Source: JABLTI01 sp035528035 (GTDB lineage Archaea > Asgardarchaeota > Heimdallarchaeia > JABLTI01). From it: DNA of 64,000 nucleotides. The stretch is from NCBI GenBank assembly GCA_035528035.1, contig DATKZI010000061.1, forward strand, positions 62,001 through 126,000. Direction: 5' to 3'. Under the pieces are notes generated by a model. That model did no database searches. It saw nothing but the letters and a program-made list of their open reading frames with translations, and was not told the origin of the DNA. Of the stretch, positions 8,633 through 17,676 are shown piece by piece. The translations under genes and the position numbers were made by a program. How positions within the stretch are numbered: the stretch's first letter is position 1; each line of letters opens with the position of its first letter.

Positions 8633-9379
8633 ATGACAAAATTAAATGATAAATCTAAAAAATTAGATGATCTTTTGAATGCCCCTTGGGTATCATTTGA
8701 CCAAGTAGATGAAGGAGTAAAAATCACAGGTATGACGAAATCAGATTACATTACTATTGATGCTTCTGAGCTCGATCTAGTAAAAAAACAATTACAAAGT
8801 AAAGAAAATAAAAGAGTCTATGGCGCAATTAAAATTTTAGGCTATTTTGGTTTAAAGGCAAAACCATTTCTTAAAGATATTTCTAAGAATATCTTTGAAT
8901 TTAATGAACAGGAACAGAATGAAATTTTACAATCAATGAAAAGAATTGATTCAAAAGAATTTTTAGTAGAAATGGGCGAAATAATTGATAAGAATCCATC
9001 ATATGACTTATTATTTGATATCGTTTTTTATATCAGTGAACTTCTTAAGGAATATCCAATTGAAGGTTTGCTAACTATACTTAAATGTTCAAGTAATAAA
9101 GAAATGTGGATAGTACTTAAGAATAATTTTGAAACAGGTCTTAATAAATTAGAAAAACCATTTGATCCAAAAGCTGAACTTCTATCGAGAATAGAACTAG
9201 AAACTCCTATTGGTATTAGTCAAGAAATGGAAAGAAAAAGAATACAATACAATATTACAAAAGATAATATTTACAAAGCTCTTAGGAAAATACAAGATTT
9301 AACTATAGACGCTAATAAAACAATTAGCATTAGTGCTAAGAAAGCACTTAAAACCATTAAATCTAAAATTAAAAAATAA
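8633..9379 (+). CDS. Alpha-helical protein, possibly HEAT-like, function unknown
   Basis: A 248-residue soluble, Lys-rich protein without signal or membrane segments. The middle (about residues 45-150) looks like paired helices of a HEAT/ARM-type solenoid (for example KRVYGAIKILGYFGLKAKPF). Repeats are weak. The C-terminal 60 residues are basic and helical. No catalytic motif is visible. It ends at a small hairpin and T-run before the convergent RING-type gene. Confidence 0.5.
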   Translation: MTKLNDKSKKLDDLLNAPWVSFDQVDEGVKITGMTKSDYITIDASELDLVKKQLQSKENKRVYGAIKILGYFGLKAKPFLKDISKNIFEFNEQEQNEILQSMKRIDSKEFLVEMGEIIDKNPSYDLLFDIVFYISELLKEYPIEGLLTILKCSSNKEMWIVLKNNFETGLNKLEKPFDPKAELLSRIELETPIGISQEMERKRIQYNITKDNIYKALRKIQDLTIDANKTISISAKKALKTIKSKIKK

Positions 9380-9420
9380 TTGTATTATTAGAGACAATTG
9401 ACCAAAAGACCAATTTTTTC
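9378..9420 (+). terminator. Weak hairpin and T-run after the helical protein gene
   Basis: AATTGT (9378-9383) can pair with ACAATT (9394-9399). A second short inverted repeat runs into six Ts at 9414-9419. It sits between convergent genes. Confidence 0.35.
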
Positions 9421-9432
9421 TATATTCCTTTC

Positions 9433-10038
9433 TTATGCATTAATAGTTATTTTACCATGACAGACAGGGCATTTAGCTTTTTCTGAAATCCAATCTATGA
9501 AATGCTGTTTGTGAAAGAGAGCTACACAATATGGACATTTCCAAATTATATCTTTTTTATTTAATTCTATTTTACAAATAATACAATGTTTGTTTTTTAT
9601 ATCACCTGAATAAATTAAATCTATTTGATTAAAACCCGCTTCAATAATAGATGACTTTATGACAATTTTCGGTCTAAGCAAATTAGGTTCTTTCTCAACC
9701 CCTATAAAACGTTCCATATCTTCATCTGTGATTTTTGGCAAGTTCTCATCATCGAATTCAAGTATTTTAAATCGATTTTTTTTATTTTTACGAATAATAA
9801 TCAGCGCAGTAATGATTACTGAATTAACTGCGATCAATAAACCAAGAACAGCAATAGTAATTATAACTAAAGTTGGATCACTTTTTACAAGTATAATAAT
9901 AACAATATCAAGAATTATTAAAAGAAAAATACCAAACATAATAGGCAATAAAAATTCATCACCTGATGTTTTAGGTGGTTCTTCATGATGATATTTTCTA
10001 GGTAGTTGATCCATAAGAAAATCTTCCTCTTCTCTCAA
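9433..10038 (-). CDS. Membrane-anchored RING-type zinc-finger protein
   Basis: A 201-residue protein with a polar N-terminus, two membrane helices (about 30-52 and 57-82), an acidic cytoplasmic linker and a C-terminal zinc module. The module holds Cys152, 155, 168 and 171, His176 and 179, then Cys190 and 193. The pattern CxxC...CPYCxxxFHxxHFxxW...CPVC is close to RING-H2/RING-like cross-brace folds, with the hallmark FH, Trp and CPxC. Eukaryotic proteins with two TMs and a RING are often membrane E3 ubiquitin ligases. No ubiquitin, E1 or E2 gene is in this window, so ligase activity is only a possibility. It could also be a structural zinc domain. Confidence 0.65.
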   Translation of the reverse strand: MREEEDFLMDQLPRKYHHEEPPKTSGDEFLLPIMFGIFLLIILDIVIIILVKSDPTLVIITIAVLGLLIAVNSVIITALIIIRKNKKNRFKILEFDDENLPKITDEDMERFIGVEKEPNLLRPKIVIKSSIIEAGFNQIDLIYSGDIKNKHCIICKIELNKKDIIWKCPYCVALFHKQHFIDWISEKAKCPVCHGKITINA

Positions 10039-10140
10039 TGAATAAAGAAATCATTTCTCTTATTAATATATGTTAATTTTTTAGCTTTTTTTTCTATTTG
10101 AATCAAAAAGTTTTATTAGCAATTCACATTAGAATCGCAT

Positions 10141-11064
10141 ATGACATACAGCAACTTTACTTTTACTGATCATATTGGGATGGATATCTTTGTAAACAAA
10201 TGGGTGCCAGATGAAAATACTCCTCTTAAAGGATTATTTTGTATTTTTCACGGTATGGCAGAATATTCATTGAGGTATGATTATTTTGCTAAAGCATTAT
10301 CAAAAGCAGGATATGTTTGTTATGCTCCAGACATACGAGGCCATGGGAAAACCATAGGTAAAGATGGGATAAAAGGTTCTTTGGGTATAGATGGCTGGGA
10401 CGGTGTTATACTCGATTTTAAACAATTAATTGATATAATGAAGAAAGATTATCCGGAACTACCTGTGTTTCTCTTTGGTCATAGCTGGGGTAGTGCTATA
10501 GTTCAAGATTTTATGCAGCAATATGGTAATCTCTTAAGTGGGATAATTTTAAGTGGAAGTTTTGGTACACAACCTTTACTAAAAATCTCTATTCCATTAA
10601 GTAAATTTATCATCAAAAGAAAGGGTAAAGAGTCTGAAGCTGGTTTAGCTTATAACTTAGCAATTGAACCTTTTAATAAACCCTATAAGAAATTGAATAT
10701 ACGAAATGCTTGGATATGTACGATACCCGAAGTTGTTACAGCTTATAATGATGATCCGATGTGTGGTTTCAGACCAACAAATGGTTTCTTCTATGAAACA
10801 TCAAAAGCTTTGCTTCGTTTTTGGGGTACTGAGACAAAAATCCCAAAAGACTTGCCAATATTTATAATTCGTGGTAATGAAGATCAAGTAAATAAAAGTG
10901 GCAAATGGTTGTTACCTTTAGTCAAACGATATAATAAATTGGGTTTGAAAGAAGTTATTTATAAAATCTATCCAAATGTTCGACATGAAACATTAAATGA
11001 TACTTCTCGCGATGAAGTTATCTCTGATATAATCTCATTTCTTGATAAACATGTAAAACAATAA
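10141..11064 (+). CDS. Alpha/beta hydrolase, monoacylglycerol lipase/lysophospholipase type
   Basis: A 307-residue serine hydrolase with the oxyanion segment FHGMAEYSLRYD (36-47), DIRGHGKT (64-71), the nucleophile elbow GHSWGS with Ser115, acid Asp248 in RGNEDQV and base His282 in VRHETLND. The arrangement and length match the Hydrolase_4 family, whose members hydrolyse monoacylglycerols or lysophospholipids. No signal peptide is present, so it is probably cytosolic or membrane-peripheral. In an archaeon with ether lipids the substrate is uncertain. Confidence 0.88.
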   Translation: MTYSNFTFTDHIGMDIFVNKWVPDENTPLKGLFCIFHGMAEYSLRYDYFAKALSKAGYVCYAPDIRGHGKTIGKDGIKGSLGIDGWDGVILDFKQLIDIMKKDYPELPVFLFGHSWGSAIVQDFMQQYGNLLSGIILSGSFGTQPLLKISIPLSKFIIKRKGKESEAGLAYNLAIEPFNKPYKKLNIRNAWICTIPEVVTAYNDDPMCGFRPTNGFFYETSKALLRFWGTETKIPKDLPIFIIRGNEDQVNKSGKWLLPLVKRYNKLGLKEVIYKIYPNVRHETLNDTSRDEVISDIISFLDKHVKQ

Positions 11065-11197
11065 TCTGTGAATTTAGCTTAAATGCTCAATTCACTACCT
11101 TATTTTTCTAAACAATTCATTAATTAGCAAAAATTAATTTTTCTAAGTATTTTTAACCACTAATTATTTATCTTCTAAAAGATTATTTTTGTTTATT

Positions 11198-12193
11198 ATG
11201 GTCGAGTATAGTAATTCTGTTCGAGTAGCTGTTATACAAGATTCATCTGAAATAATGGACAAGGAAGCTTGTATAACAAAGATTGAGAAATTATCAACTG
11301 AAGCTGCCAAAGAAGGAGCTAAGATTGTGTTATTCCCTGAAGCATTTATTCCCGGTTATCCTCGAGGTCTTTATTTTGGAACAAAGATTGGTAGTAGATT
11401 AGATAAGGGTAAACAGGATTTTGCTCGTTATTGGAAAAATTCACTAACTATTCCTGGTGAAGATATTTTACTATTAGCCAACGTAGCAAAAAAGAACAGC
11501 ATCTACCTTATTGTAGGGATTATTGAGAAAGATAGTGAATTCAGTGGTGGAACTCTTTATTGTACAATTGTGTATTTTAGTCCAGAAGGAATTTTACTTG
11601 GCAAACATCGAAAATTAAAACCTACAGGTTCTGAGAGATTAATCTGGGGAGAAGGTGATGGAAGTACATTAACAGTAATAGAATCACCTTATGGCAAAAT
11701 AGGTGGATTAATCTGTTGGGAAAATTATATGCCATTAGCAAGAACAGCAATGTATTCGAAAGGTATTGATATTTATGTTGCTCCAACTGCAGATGCTCGA
11801 GATGAATGGATTGCATCGATGAAGCATATTGCTCTAGAAGGACGTTGTTTTGTTCTATCAAGCAATCAATTTGTTACTAAAGAAATGTATCCAAAAGATT
11901 TAGCTTGTTATGATGAATTAAAAAATTCTCCGGAAATTCTATGTCGTGGTGGTAGCATTATTATTGATCCAAGTGGAAAGGTTTTAGATGGACCATTATA
12001 TGATAAAGCGGGAATTCTTTATGCTGATTTAGATCTAACAGCTATTCCTCGTTCGCGCTTTGATTTTGATGTTGTAGGTCATTATTCACGTCCTGATGTT
12101 TTTCAGTTAATAATTAATGAGGAAAAAATGAGTTCAGTTACAAAAAAAACGAAAAAAAGAGATATTCTAGAAATTAAGAAAAATAAAAAATAA
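11198..12193 (+). CDS. Nitrilase-superfamily carbon-nitrogen hydrolase
   Basis: The catalytic triad of nitrilases is clear: Glu in LFPEAFIPGYPRG, Lys in KHRKLKPTGSER and Cys in GGLICWENYMP. PEAFIPGYPRG and the KPTGSER-IWGEGDGS stretch are typical of true nitrilases or cyanide hydratases (branch 1) rather than amidases. About 331 residues, with a basic C-terminal tail. The frame opens at a TTG (11189), but the ATG at 11198 begins MVEYSNSVRVAVIQ and is the more natural start. An aliphatic or aromatic nitrile is the likely substrate type; the exact one is unknown. Confidence 0.88.
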   Translation: MVEYSNSVRVAVIQDSSEIMDKEACITKIEKLSTEAAKEGAKIVLFPEAFIPGYPRGLYFGTKIGSRLDKGKQDFARYWKNSLTIPGEDILLLANVAKKNSIYLIVGIIEKDSEFSGGTLYCTIVYFSPEGILLGKHRKLKPTGSERLIWGEGDGSTLTVIESPYGKIGGLICWENYMPLARTAMYSKGIDIYVAPTADARDEWIASMKHIALEGRCFVLSSNQFVTKEMYPKDLACYDELKNSPEILCRGGSIIIDPSGKVLDGPLYDKAGILYADLDLTAIPRSRFDFDVVGHYSRPDVFQLIINEEKMSSVTKKTKKRDILEIKKNKK

Positions 12194-12210
12194 TAACAGT
12201 AAAGTATTAT

Positions 12211-13062
12211 CTAAACTAATTCCTTATCCTTTCTTTTCTTTAATACTCTTTGCATTTTAATTGCTTTAATAATTAGTTTAAAAAGAGAAAATCCTCTGAA
12301 TGTTTTACCATTTGCTTTGGTTTTAGATAAGACAAATGGAATGATTTTCTTTGTACTCTTTTTTATATCTCCACCAAGATATTCTAGAACGAATTCAACA
12401 TCCTCTTTGATATCTTCACTAGTTTTCCAATTTGGCACACATTCTACACTAGTAGTTAGTTTTGTTCTAATCATACCAGGTTGGAAGATGTTTATTTTTA
12501 TATCTTCAAAATTCTCTTTAAATTCTAATGCTAGACATTCGGAAAATGTTACTACACCACCTTTAGAGGCAGAATAAATTGACATATTATCAATGGGTCT
12601 ATCAACACCAGCACCTGAGAAGGTAATGATTCTTCCATAATTTTGGTTCTTCATTGTAGGCATAACTGCAGCAATAGTATTCATAACACCAATTAAATTG
12701 ACTCCAAGAATAGCTTTAGCATTTTCATCAACCATAGCAGAAGACATACAGCTAAAGGGACCGTATTTAGTATTAATACCAGCATTAGCTATTAGTATAC
12801 GAATAGAACCAAAAGCAGCAATAGTTTTGTCAACCAATCTCTGAAGATCTTCTATTTTGGTTACATCACATGGATAACCAATTACAGATCCTCCATATTT
12901 TGTTTTCAATTCATTTAATGTACGCTTAACCTTTACTTCACTTCGTGAAGAAATTGCTACTTTACAACCTTCACTTAATAATAATTCAGCAATGGCTTTC
13001 CCTATTCCTTCTGTCGATCCTGTTATAATAGCTGTTTCATTTTGTAATTTCATCTTCATCAC
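12211..13062 (-). CDS. Short-chain dehydrogenase/reductase (SDR)
   Basis: Classical SDR of 283 residues. It has the cofactor motif TGSTEGIG (14-21), NAG (93-95), catalytic Ser149, and Tyr163 with Lys167 in YSASK. The Arg-Ser at the end of beta-2 suggests NADP(H). The C-terminus is unusually basic and amphipathic (KLIIKAIKMQRVLKKRKDKE), which could let it touch membranes, as in SDRs acting on lipids. The first codon is GTG; ATGs at the second and fourth codons are possible starts. The substrate is unknown. Confidence 0.88.
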   Translation of the reverse strand: MMKMKLQNETAIITGSTEGIGKAIAELLLSEGCKVAISSRSEVKVKRTLNELKTKYGGSVIGYPCDVTKIEDLQRLVDKTIAAFGSIRILIANAGINTKYGPFSCMSSAMVDENAKAILGVNLIGVMNTIAAVMPTMKNQNYGRIITFSGAGVDRPIDNMSIYSASKGGVVTFSECLALEFKENFEDIKINIFQPGMIRTKLTTSVECVPNWKTSEDIKEDVEFVLEYLGGDIKKSTKKIIPFVLSKTKANGKTFRGFSLFKLIIKAIKMQRVLKKRKDKELV

Positions 13063-13167
13063 TTAAAACATATAATTTATTATTATCAAGTTAAAGATGA
13101 TTTATTATAAAAAAAAGTTATTTGCTTTATTATATAAAGTAAAATAAAATTTCTATTAGAAAATAGA

Positions 13168-14529
13168 TTAACTACTCATTTTTGTAACAATTGTTTTTGA
13201 TGAGCTATCGTCGATGAATAAGTATCCCAATGAAATTATTAATCGAATGCCTGCAATAGCTCCAAACATAATAAAAGCCATGTTTTCTAATCCAAGATTA
13301 TTTGTAAGTGCATCGGAGATTATACCAGCAATAAAGGAACCAATAAAAGTTGTTATTCCCCAGAAAAATTGCATTAAACCGGTATATGTTCCACGCAAGT
13401 CATCATGAGCAATATTTAGAACATAAGTATTGATACCAACAAATGCTAAACCAACAGGAAAACCTGTTGTTACACCTTCTATTAACAACCACCACCACGA
13501 GTCGTAAAAAACAGCTAAAATCCATAAAGGACCAAAGATAAACAGTGAAATTCTACCAATTGCGATCAAATTTTTACAACCAATACGATTACTTATTCTC
13601 CCCCCAACTAATTGCCCTATACCAATAAAGACTGTAAAGCTTGCAAAGTAAATTGAGATTTCCCAGAAATCCATCGCAAGAATTTTAACTTGAGTGAGAG
13701 GATAAAGAGGCCATGAAAGTGACATCACTAATCCATTTACTGAGTTGATAATTAAGAACTTCCTAAAAGAGCGATCCTTAAATGAATCTAAAATGTGAGG
13801 TATTTTATAATCAGTATTTACTTTCTTTGTTTCCCTTAATGTTAAAGTTAGAAAACAACAAATAAGGTAATTAATAGCTGCGATTCCAAAAATAATCTTA
13901 TATTGGATATCTTCTGGGATGTTAATTGCCCAACCTAAAATTATTCTACCTTTAAGAACAGTATCAGCTAAATAAAAGCCAATTGTGATTAGTAATTGCA
14001 ATCCAACTGAAATAACAAGTCCTAAAGCGGATATTTTACCAATAAAAAATCCTCTTTCCTTTATTTTTGTGATATCACCTAAAGAAGCATTCCAAACAGG
14101 AGCGATTATACTTATCGATATAGCTTGTATTATTGAAACTATAATTATCATTATTGTTTTATCATAAAAAAGCAGAAGAAAAATAACAATAAAATTACCA
14201 GTAAAGCCTGCGAATAAGAAATATTTTCGACCTATTTTATCACTGAGTCTACCAAAAAGACCTTGAAATAGACTTCCTAAAAGATTTCTAATTGAGGTTA
14301 TAACTCCTAATAATGTTCCACTCAAACCAGCTAAAGCAGCAAAAGCTGGAAAGAATGTACTGAAAAAAGATTCTCCAGTTGAATTTGTAATAGAAATAGC
14401 TCCAAAAAGTCCTTTTTTATTTTCAGTTTTTTCCTCTTCAGAAGGAAGTGATTTTATCTCTTCATCTAAGAAAAAATCATCATTTATTTCATTATCTGAT
14501 TTTGGCACTTCTTCTGAAATAATAATCAC
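13168..14529 (-). CDS. Major facilitator superfamily transporter
   Basis: About 12 hydrophobic helices in 453 residues, after an acidic cytoplasmic N-terminus of about 40 residues. The MFS signature GRLSDKIGRK (93-102) lies between TM2 and TM3. A half-repeat counterpart, GGRISNRIGCK, lies between TM8 and TM9. This makes it a secondary transporter, most like drug or metabolite effluxers; the substrate cannot be told. The start codon is GTG. Confidence 0.88.
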   Translation of the reverse strand: MIIISEEVPKSDNEINDDFFLDEEIKSLPSEEEKTENKKGLFGAISITNSTGESFFSTFFPAFAALAGLSGTLLGVITSIRNLLGSLFQGLFGRLSDKIGRKYFLFAGFTGNFIVIFLLLFYDKTIMIIIVSIIQAISISIIAPVWNASLGDITKIKERGFFIGKISALGLVISVGLQLLITIGFYLADTVLKGRIILGWAINIPEDIQYKIIFGIAAINYLICCFLTLTLRETKKVNTDYKIPHILDSFKDRSFRKFLIINSVNGLVMSLSWPLYPLTQVKILAMDFWEISIYFASFTVFIGIGQLVGGRISNRIGCKNLIAIGRISLFIFGPLWILAVFYDSWWWLLIEGVTTGFPVGLAFVGINTYVLNIAHDDLRGTYTGLMQFFWGITTFIGSFIAGIISDALTNNLGLENMAFIMFGAIAGIRLIISLGYLFIDDSSSKTIVTKMSS

Positions 14530-14708
14530 AGCTTCTTTATTTTGATAGAGACTTTTTGTTAATCACAAAAATATTACCCATACTCAGACTGTTATAAATT
14601 TAAAGATTCGCTATGCTAACAAAAATCATATTTGTTAAAAAAGTAATTTTGATAAAAAAGGGAAAAAAGGAAAAAGTGAAGTACTCACTCTTTACCATTT
14701 AAGGATAC

Positions 14709-16490
14709 TTAGTCAAAGAAATCCAAAAGATCATTTTCTTTAGCTTCAATGATTTTTTCAGGTGTAAGATTTTTGATACCTATTTTCTTTAATTTTTCAA
14801 TGAATTCAGCATCGATTTCATATTCATGGAATTCTAGCAGCTGTTCAACACTCAATTTATCGAAACCAAGTTCTTTGATTTTTTTGATATAATTAGCATC
14901 GATTTCAGCTTCATGAAGTTCTATGATTTCATCAAAATCAAGTTTTTTATAACCAAGTTTTTCTAGTTCGAGAATATAATTGACAGAAATATCGTTCTCA
15001 GCTAAATCAATTAATGCATCAATATCCTTGAATTTGTATCCAACTTCTTTAAGACCAACAATGTATTCTGGAGAAATATCATTTTCAGCAAGAGCAATCA
15101 GATCATCGATATCTTTGAAATCAATACCAGCTTCATTTAATTTCATCAAATACTTGGCAGAAACATCATTATCTGCTAATTCAATAACTTGATCAATGTC
15201 ATCGAAGTCAATGTTGTATTCTTTGAGTTTACTGATATATTGTAAAGAAACGTCATGGTCATAAAGCTCAATTATATCATCTATATCATTGATGTCTAAA
15301 CCATAATCCATTATTCCTTTAATGTATCCTGCTGAAACTTCATGATCACGCAATTCTATAATATCATCGACATTCTTGATTTTTAATCCAGATTCAATGA
15401 CTTCTTTCACAAATTCAGGAGAAACTTCATGGTCACGTAGTTCAATAAAATCACTAATAGAATCCACTTTACAACCAGCCTCAAGGATATTCTTGATATA
15501 TTTTAGATTAACTTCATGTTCTTGAAGTTCAATTAGTGTATCTACAGAGATATTAGAGAAACCAAGCTCTTCTAAAGAGGAAATAGGTGCAGTGTCTACA
15601 CCACTCTTTTTCAATTCAACAAAACGATTAGGAGAGAGATTGTCATAACCCAAACTTTTCATTTCTTTTACGAAAGATTCTGTTACACCATATTTTCTCA
15701 TCTTTAATATTTGATTGAGAGGGATATCTTTACCAAATTGATTTCGTGCAATTTTGATAAATTCTTTATCAACCCCTGCACTATGTAAGCTTAATAAAAT
15801 ACTTGGGGCTAGATCAGTAAATCCCATTTCTGTTAATTGCTCAATATAGGATGGAGTTACACCATTAGCTTGAAGTTTAACTAATTGACTAACAGAAAGA
15901 TTATGATAACCAAGATCTTTTAGCGTAGAAATAAAATCGGGTGAAACATCTCGTAATCGTAATTTAACTAATTGATTAGGTGATAAGTTAGTATATCCTT
16001 GATCCTTCAAGTCATCAATAAAATCTACTTCAACATCATGAAGACCCATTTTGATCAATTGAGAAACAGGAATTTCTTTGTGACCGCGTTTTTGTAATTC
16101 ATACAAGTATTCGGGGGTGATACCATAGATGAGAAAACTGTAGAGATCATCATCTGAGAGTTTTTTATACCCAAATTTAGCTATTGATTTTGCATAGTCA
16201 TTACTTATGTTAGTAAGTATTAACCTTTTAAGCTCATAATAGCTCATACCTTCTTCAAAATTAACCTCCTTCAAAGCTTGTAAAAATTCAGGCTTGACAT
16301 AAGGAGCGATCTGAGACGAAATATCATCAAAAGCTTCTGGAGAAACAATTGCCTTAGAATTGATTTCATCTAAACGTGCAAGTTCTTCATCTTCAGGTTC
16401 TAAATCTTGAAGAAGCTCATACCCTTTATCAGCAGAAATTCTTCCTTCTGCTATTTGTTTTAATAGCTCTTTCCGAGCGACATCTTTCAT
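14709..16490 (-). CDS. SHOCT-like protein with seventeen 29-residue repeats
   Basis: A 593-residue soluble protein. Residues 3-32 (ARKELLKQIAEGRISADKGY) resemble the SHOCT short helical domain. Residues 94-586 consist of seventeen consecutive units of exactly 29 residues, pattern (D/G/E)V(S/T)PEFIxxLKxLGYxxLSxxxLIELxxx. The last seven residues begin an eighteenth unit. Similar helical repeats occur after BlaR1-type M56 peptidases and in other bacterial proteins, but here there is no peptidase or membrane domain. Later repeats become acidic (IDDLIALAEND). The expected fold is a long alpha solenoid for protein binding. ATG follows GAGGT seven bases upstream. It is divergent from the HEAT/basic-tail gene. 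Confidence 0.7.
   Translation of the reverse strand: MKDVARKELLKQIAEGRISADKGYELLQDLEPEDEELARLDEINSKAIVSPEAFDDISSQIAPYVKPEFLQALKEVNFEEGMSYYELKRLILTNISNDYAKSIAKFGYKKLSDDDLYSFLIYGITPEYLYELQKRGHKEIPVSQLIKMGLHDVEVDFIDDLKDQGYTNLSPNQLVKLRLRDVSPDFISTLKDLGYHNLSVSQLVKLQANGVTPSYIEQLTEMGFTDLAPSILLSLHSAGVDKEFIKIARNQFGKDIPLNQILKMRKYGVTESFVKEMKSLGYDNLSPNRFVELKKSGVDTAPISSLEELGFSNISVDTLIELQEHEVNLKYIKNILEAGCKVDSISDFIELRDHEVSPEFVKEVIESGLKIKNVDDIIELRDHEVSAGYIKGIMDYGLDINDIDDIIELYDHDVSLQYISKLKEYNIDFDDIDQVIELADNDVSAKYLMKLNEAGIDFKDIDDLIALAENDISPEYIVGLKEVGYKFKDIDALIDLAENDISVNYILELEKLGYKKLDFDEIIELHEAEIDANYIKKIKELGFDKLSVEQLLEFHEYEIDAEFIEKLKKIGIKNLTPEKIIEAKENDLLDFFD
14733..16211 (-). repeat. Coding array of 17 x 87-bp repeats (29 residues each)
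   Basis: The array lies within the SHOCT-like gene. Unit length is constant at 29 residues with no indels. Positions 2, 6-7, 10, 14-15, 18, 23 and 26 are hydrophobic or glycine. Units 9-14 are the most alike (HEVSPEFVKEV, HEVSAGYIKGI, NDISPEYIVGL), which suggests recent local duplication. Confidence 0.85.
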
Positions 16491-16813
16491 AGCTATACCT
16501 CATTGTATATCAACAAATCAATCGCTAGAAGTTCGAGTGTCTTCTTTTGTGACTAATAATCAGAATTTATCAGTGAGGTAAGCACCTGACAATTCATAAT
16601 TACTATTCAAAGCACGATTAATTGTCTGTATGTATATTACAGAATTCTGTAATAAATCTTTCTAAAAAACTAATAAATAGTTAGCCAAGTACTTTTTTAA
16701 CGAAAAAATTTTTTTTTAATCATTTTGAAGTTTAATAAAACAAAAATTTCTCTTATAACATTACTATAAATATGAGAAGTTCATAACTAATTATATGGAA
16801 AATTTGTTAGATT
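16491..16813. other. Divergent intergenic region with a palindrome
   Basis: This 323-base gap between the minus-strand repeat protein and the plus-strand HEAT protein has no supported ORF. It must hold both promoters; AT-rich TATA-like stretches occur near 16670 and 16760-16795. The one outstanding feature is the palindrome at 16635-16654. Confidence 0.5.
16635..16654. promoter_or_regulatory. Perfect 20-bp palindrome, candidate operator
   Basis: TATTACAGAA followed directly by TTCTGTAATA is a perfect dyad with no spacer. It sits about 145 bases from one divergent start and 160 from the other. This is the expected shape for a dimeric helix-turn-helix regulator site, but no regulator gene is adjacent. 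Confidence 0.45.
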
Positions 16814-17641
16814 GTGGTTAAAATGCAAAACATCTCTGTTGTTCAAGAAATACAAAATCTGAAAAATAATGATATTAGTGTTAGAAGAAAAGCTGCTTGG
16901 AATTTAGGACAAGTACCAGATAAACGTTCTGTAGAACCGTTAATAAATGCACTAAAAACTGATCCTGATAGATTTGTTCGAAATAATTCTGTAAAAGCAT
17001 TAGCCAAGATAGGGGATCCAAAAGCATTATCTGTTTTAAAATATGCTAAACAGAAAGATGTAGATGATAAGGTAAAAGAGGAGGCTACTTATGCAATTGA
17101 GAAAATACAGGAAGCTAATTCTAAAACTAAACAGCCTAAAGTAAAAGCTTCTAGGACTGTTCAAAAAGTAAGAAAACCTGTGGATCCTTTGAGGAATAAA
17201 GGAACCCGACCTATGACTAAACAAAAAACAAAATTAACCTCTAGCTCAAGACCAAATAAGGTTCATCAAATGAAAAAACCTACTAAACCAATTCAATCTT
17301 CAGTTACGAGACCAATATCTAAACCAACAATAAAGTCAACCCAAATAAAAAGACCCACTCAAATTACTAAACCAGTATCTTCTATAAAAAAGATGCCTGA
17401 AAAGAGGGTTGTTCCTAAATTACCAGAGAAAAGAGTAACTTCTATGAAACCTACTTTTACAAGTAAATCCGTTTCTAACAAACCTACAACAAGTAAACCG
17501 ATCATTAGAAAAGCAGACCCCTCTAGCTCATTGAAACCAAAACCTGTTATTAAATCTAAACCAAAACAGCAAACCAAACAAGTAACAAGTAAATCTAGTA
17601 GTATCCCTAGACCTGTACCAGTAAAAAAGAAAAAAAAGTGA
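16814..17641 (+). CDS. HEAT-repeat protein with long basic disordered tail
   Basis: Residues 8-100 form two to three HEAT/PBS-lyase-type repeats (VRRKAAWNLGQVPDKRSVEPL, VRNNSVKALAKIGDPKALSVL). The remaining 170 residues are a low-complexity tail of Lys, Pro, Thr, Ser and Arg with recurring KPT/RP motifs and almost no acidic residues. Such tails bind nucleic acids or anionic surfaces. The frame opens with GTG; an ATG three codons later (16823) is also possible. Single gene, divergent from the 29-residue-repeat gene. Function unknown. Confidence 0.72.
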   Translation: MVKMQNISVVQEIQNLKNNDISVRRKAAWNLGQVPDKRSVEPLINALKTDPDRFVRNNSVKALAKIGDPKALSVLKYAKQKDVDDKVKEEATYAIEKIQEANSKTKQPKVKASRTVQKVRKPVDPLRNKGTRPMTKQKTKLTSSSRPNKVHQMKKPTKPIQSSVTRPISKPTIKSTQIKRPTQITKPVSSIKKMPEKRVVPKLPEKRVTSMKPTFTSKSVSNKPTTSKPIIRKADPSSSLKPKPVIKSKPKQQTKQVTSKSSSIPRPVPVKKKKK

Positions 17642-17665
17642 TGAAATAAATTTCTTAACACTTCT

Positions 17666-17674
17666 GTTTTTTTT
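17666..17674 (+). terminator. T-run between convergent genes
   Basis: An eight-T run at 17667-17674 follows the HEAT/basic-tail gene and precedes the stop of the convergent gene. Poly-T alone can terminate archaeal RNA polymerase. Confidence 0.35.
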
Positions 17675-17676
17675 AA

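Noticed and set aside
14980..15192. Plus-strand frame in the 29-residue repeat array
   Set aside because: It is the antisense of repetitive Asp/Ile/Glu codons and repeats with the array; no SD.
17359..17661. Minus-strand hydrophobic frame opposite the basic tail
   Set aside because: Antisense of Lys/Pro/Thr codons always gives Leu/Phe/Gly-rich pseudo-membrane proteins.
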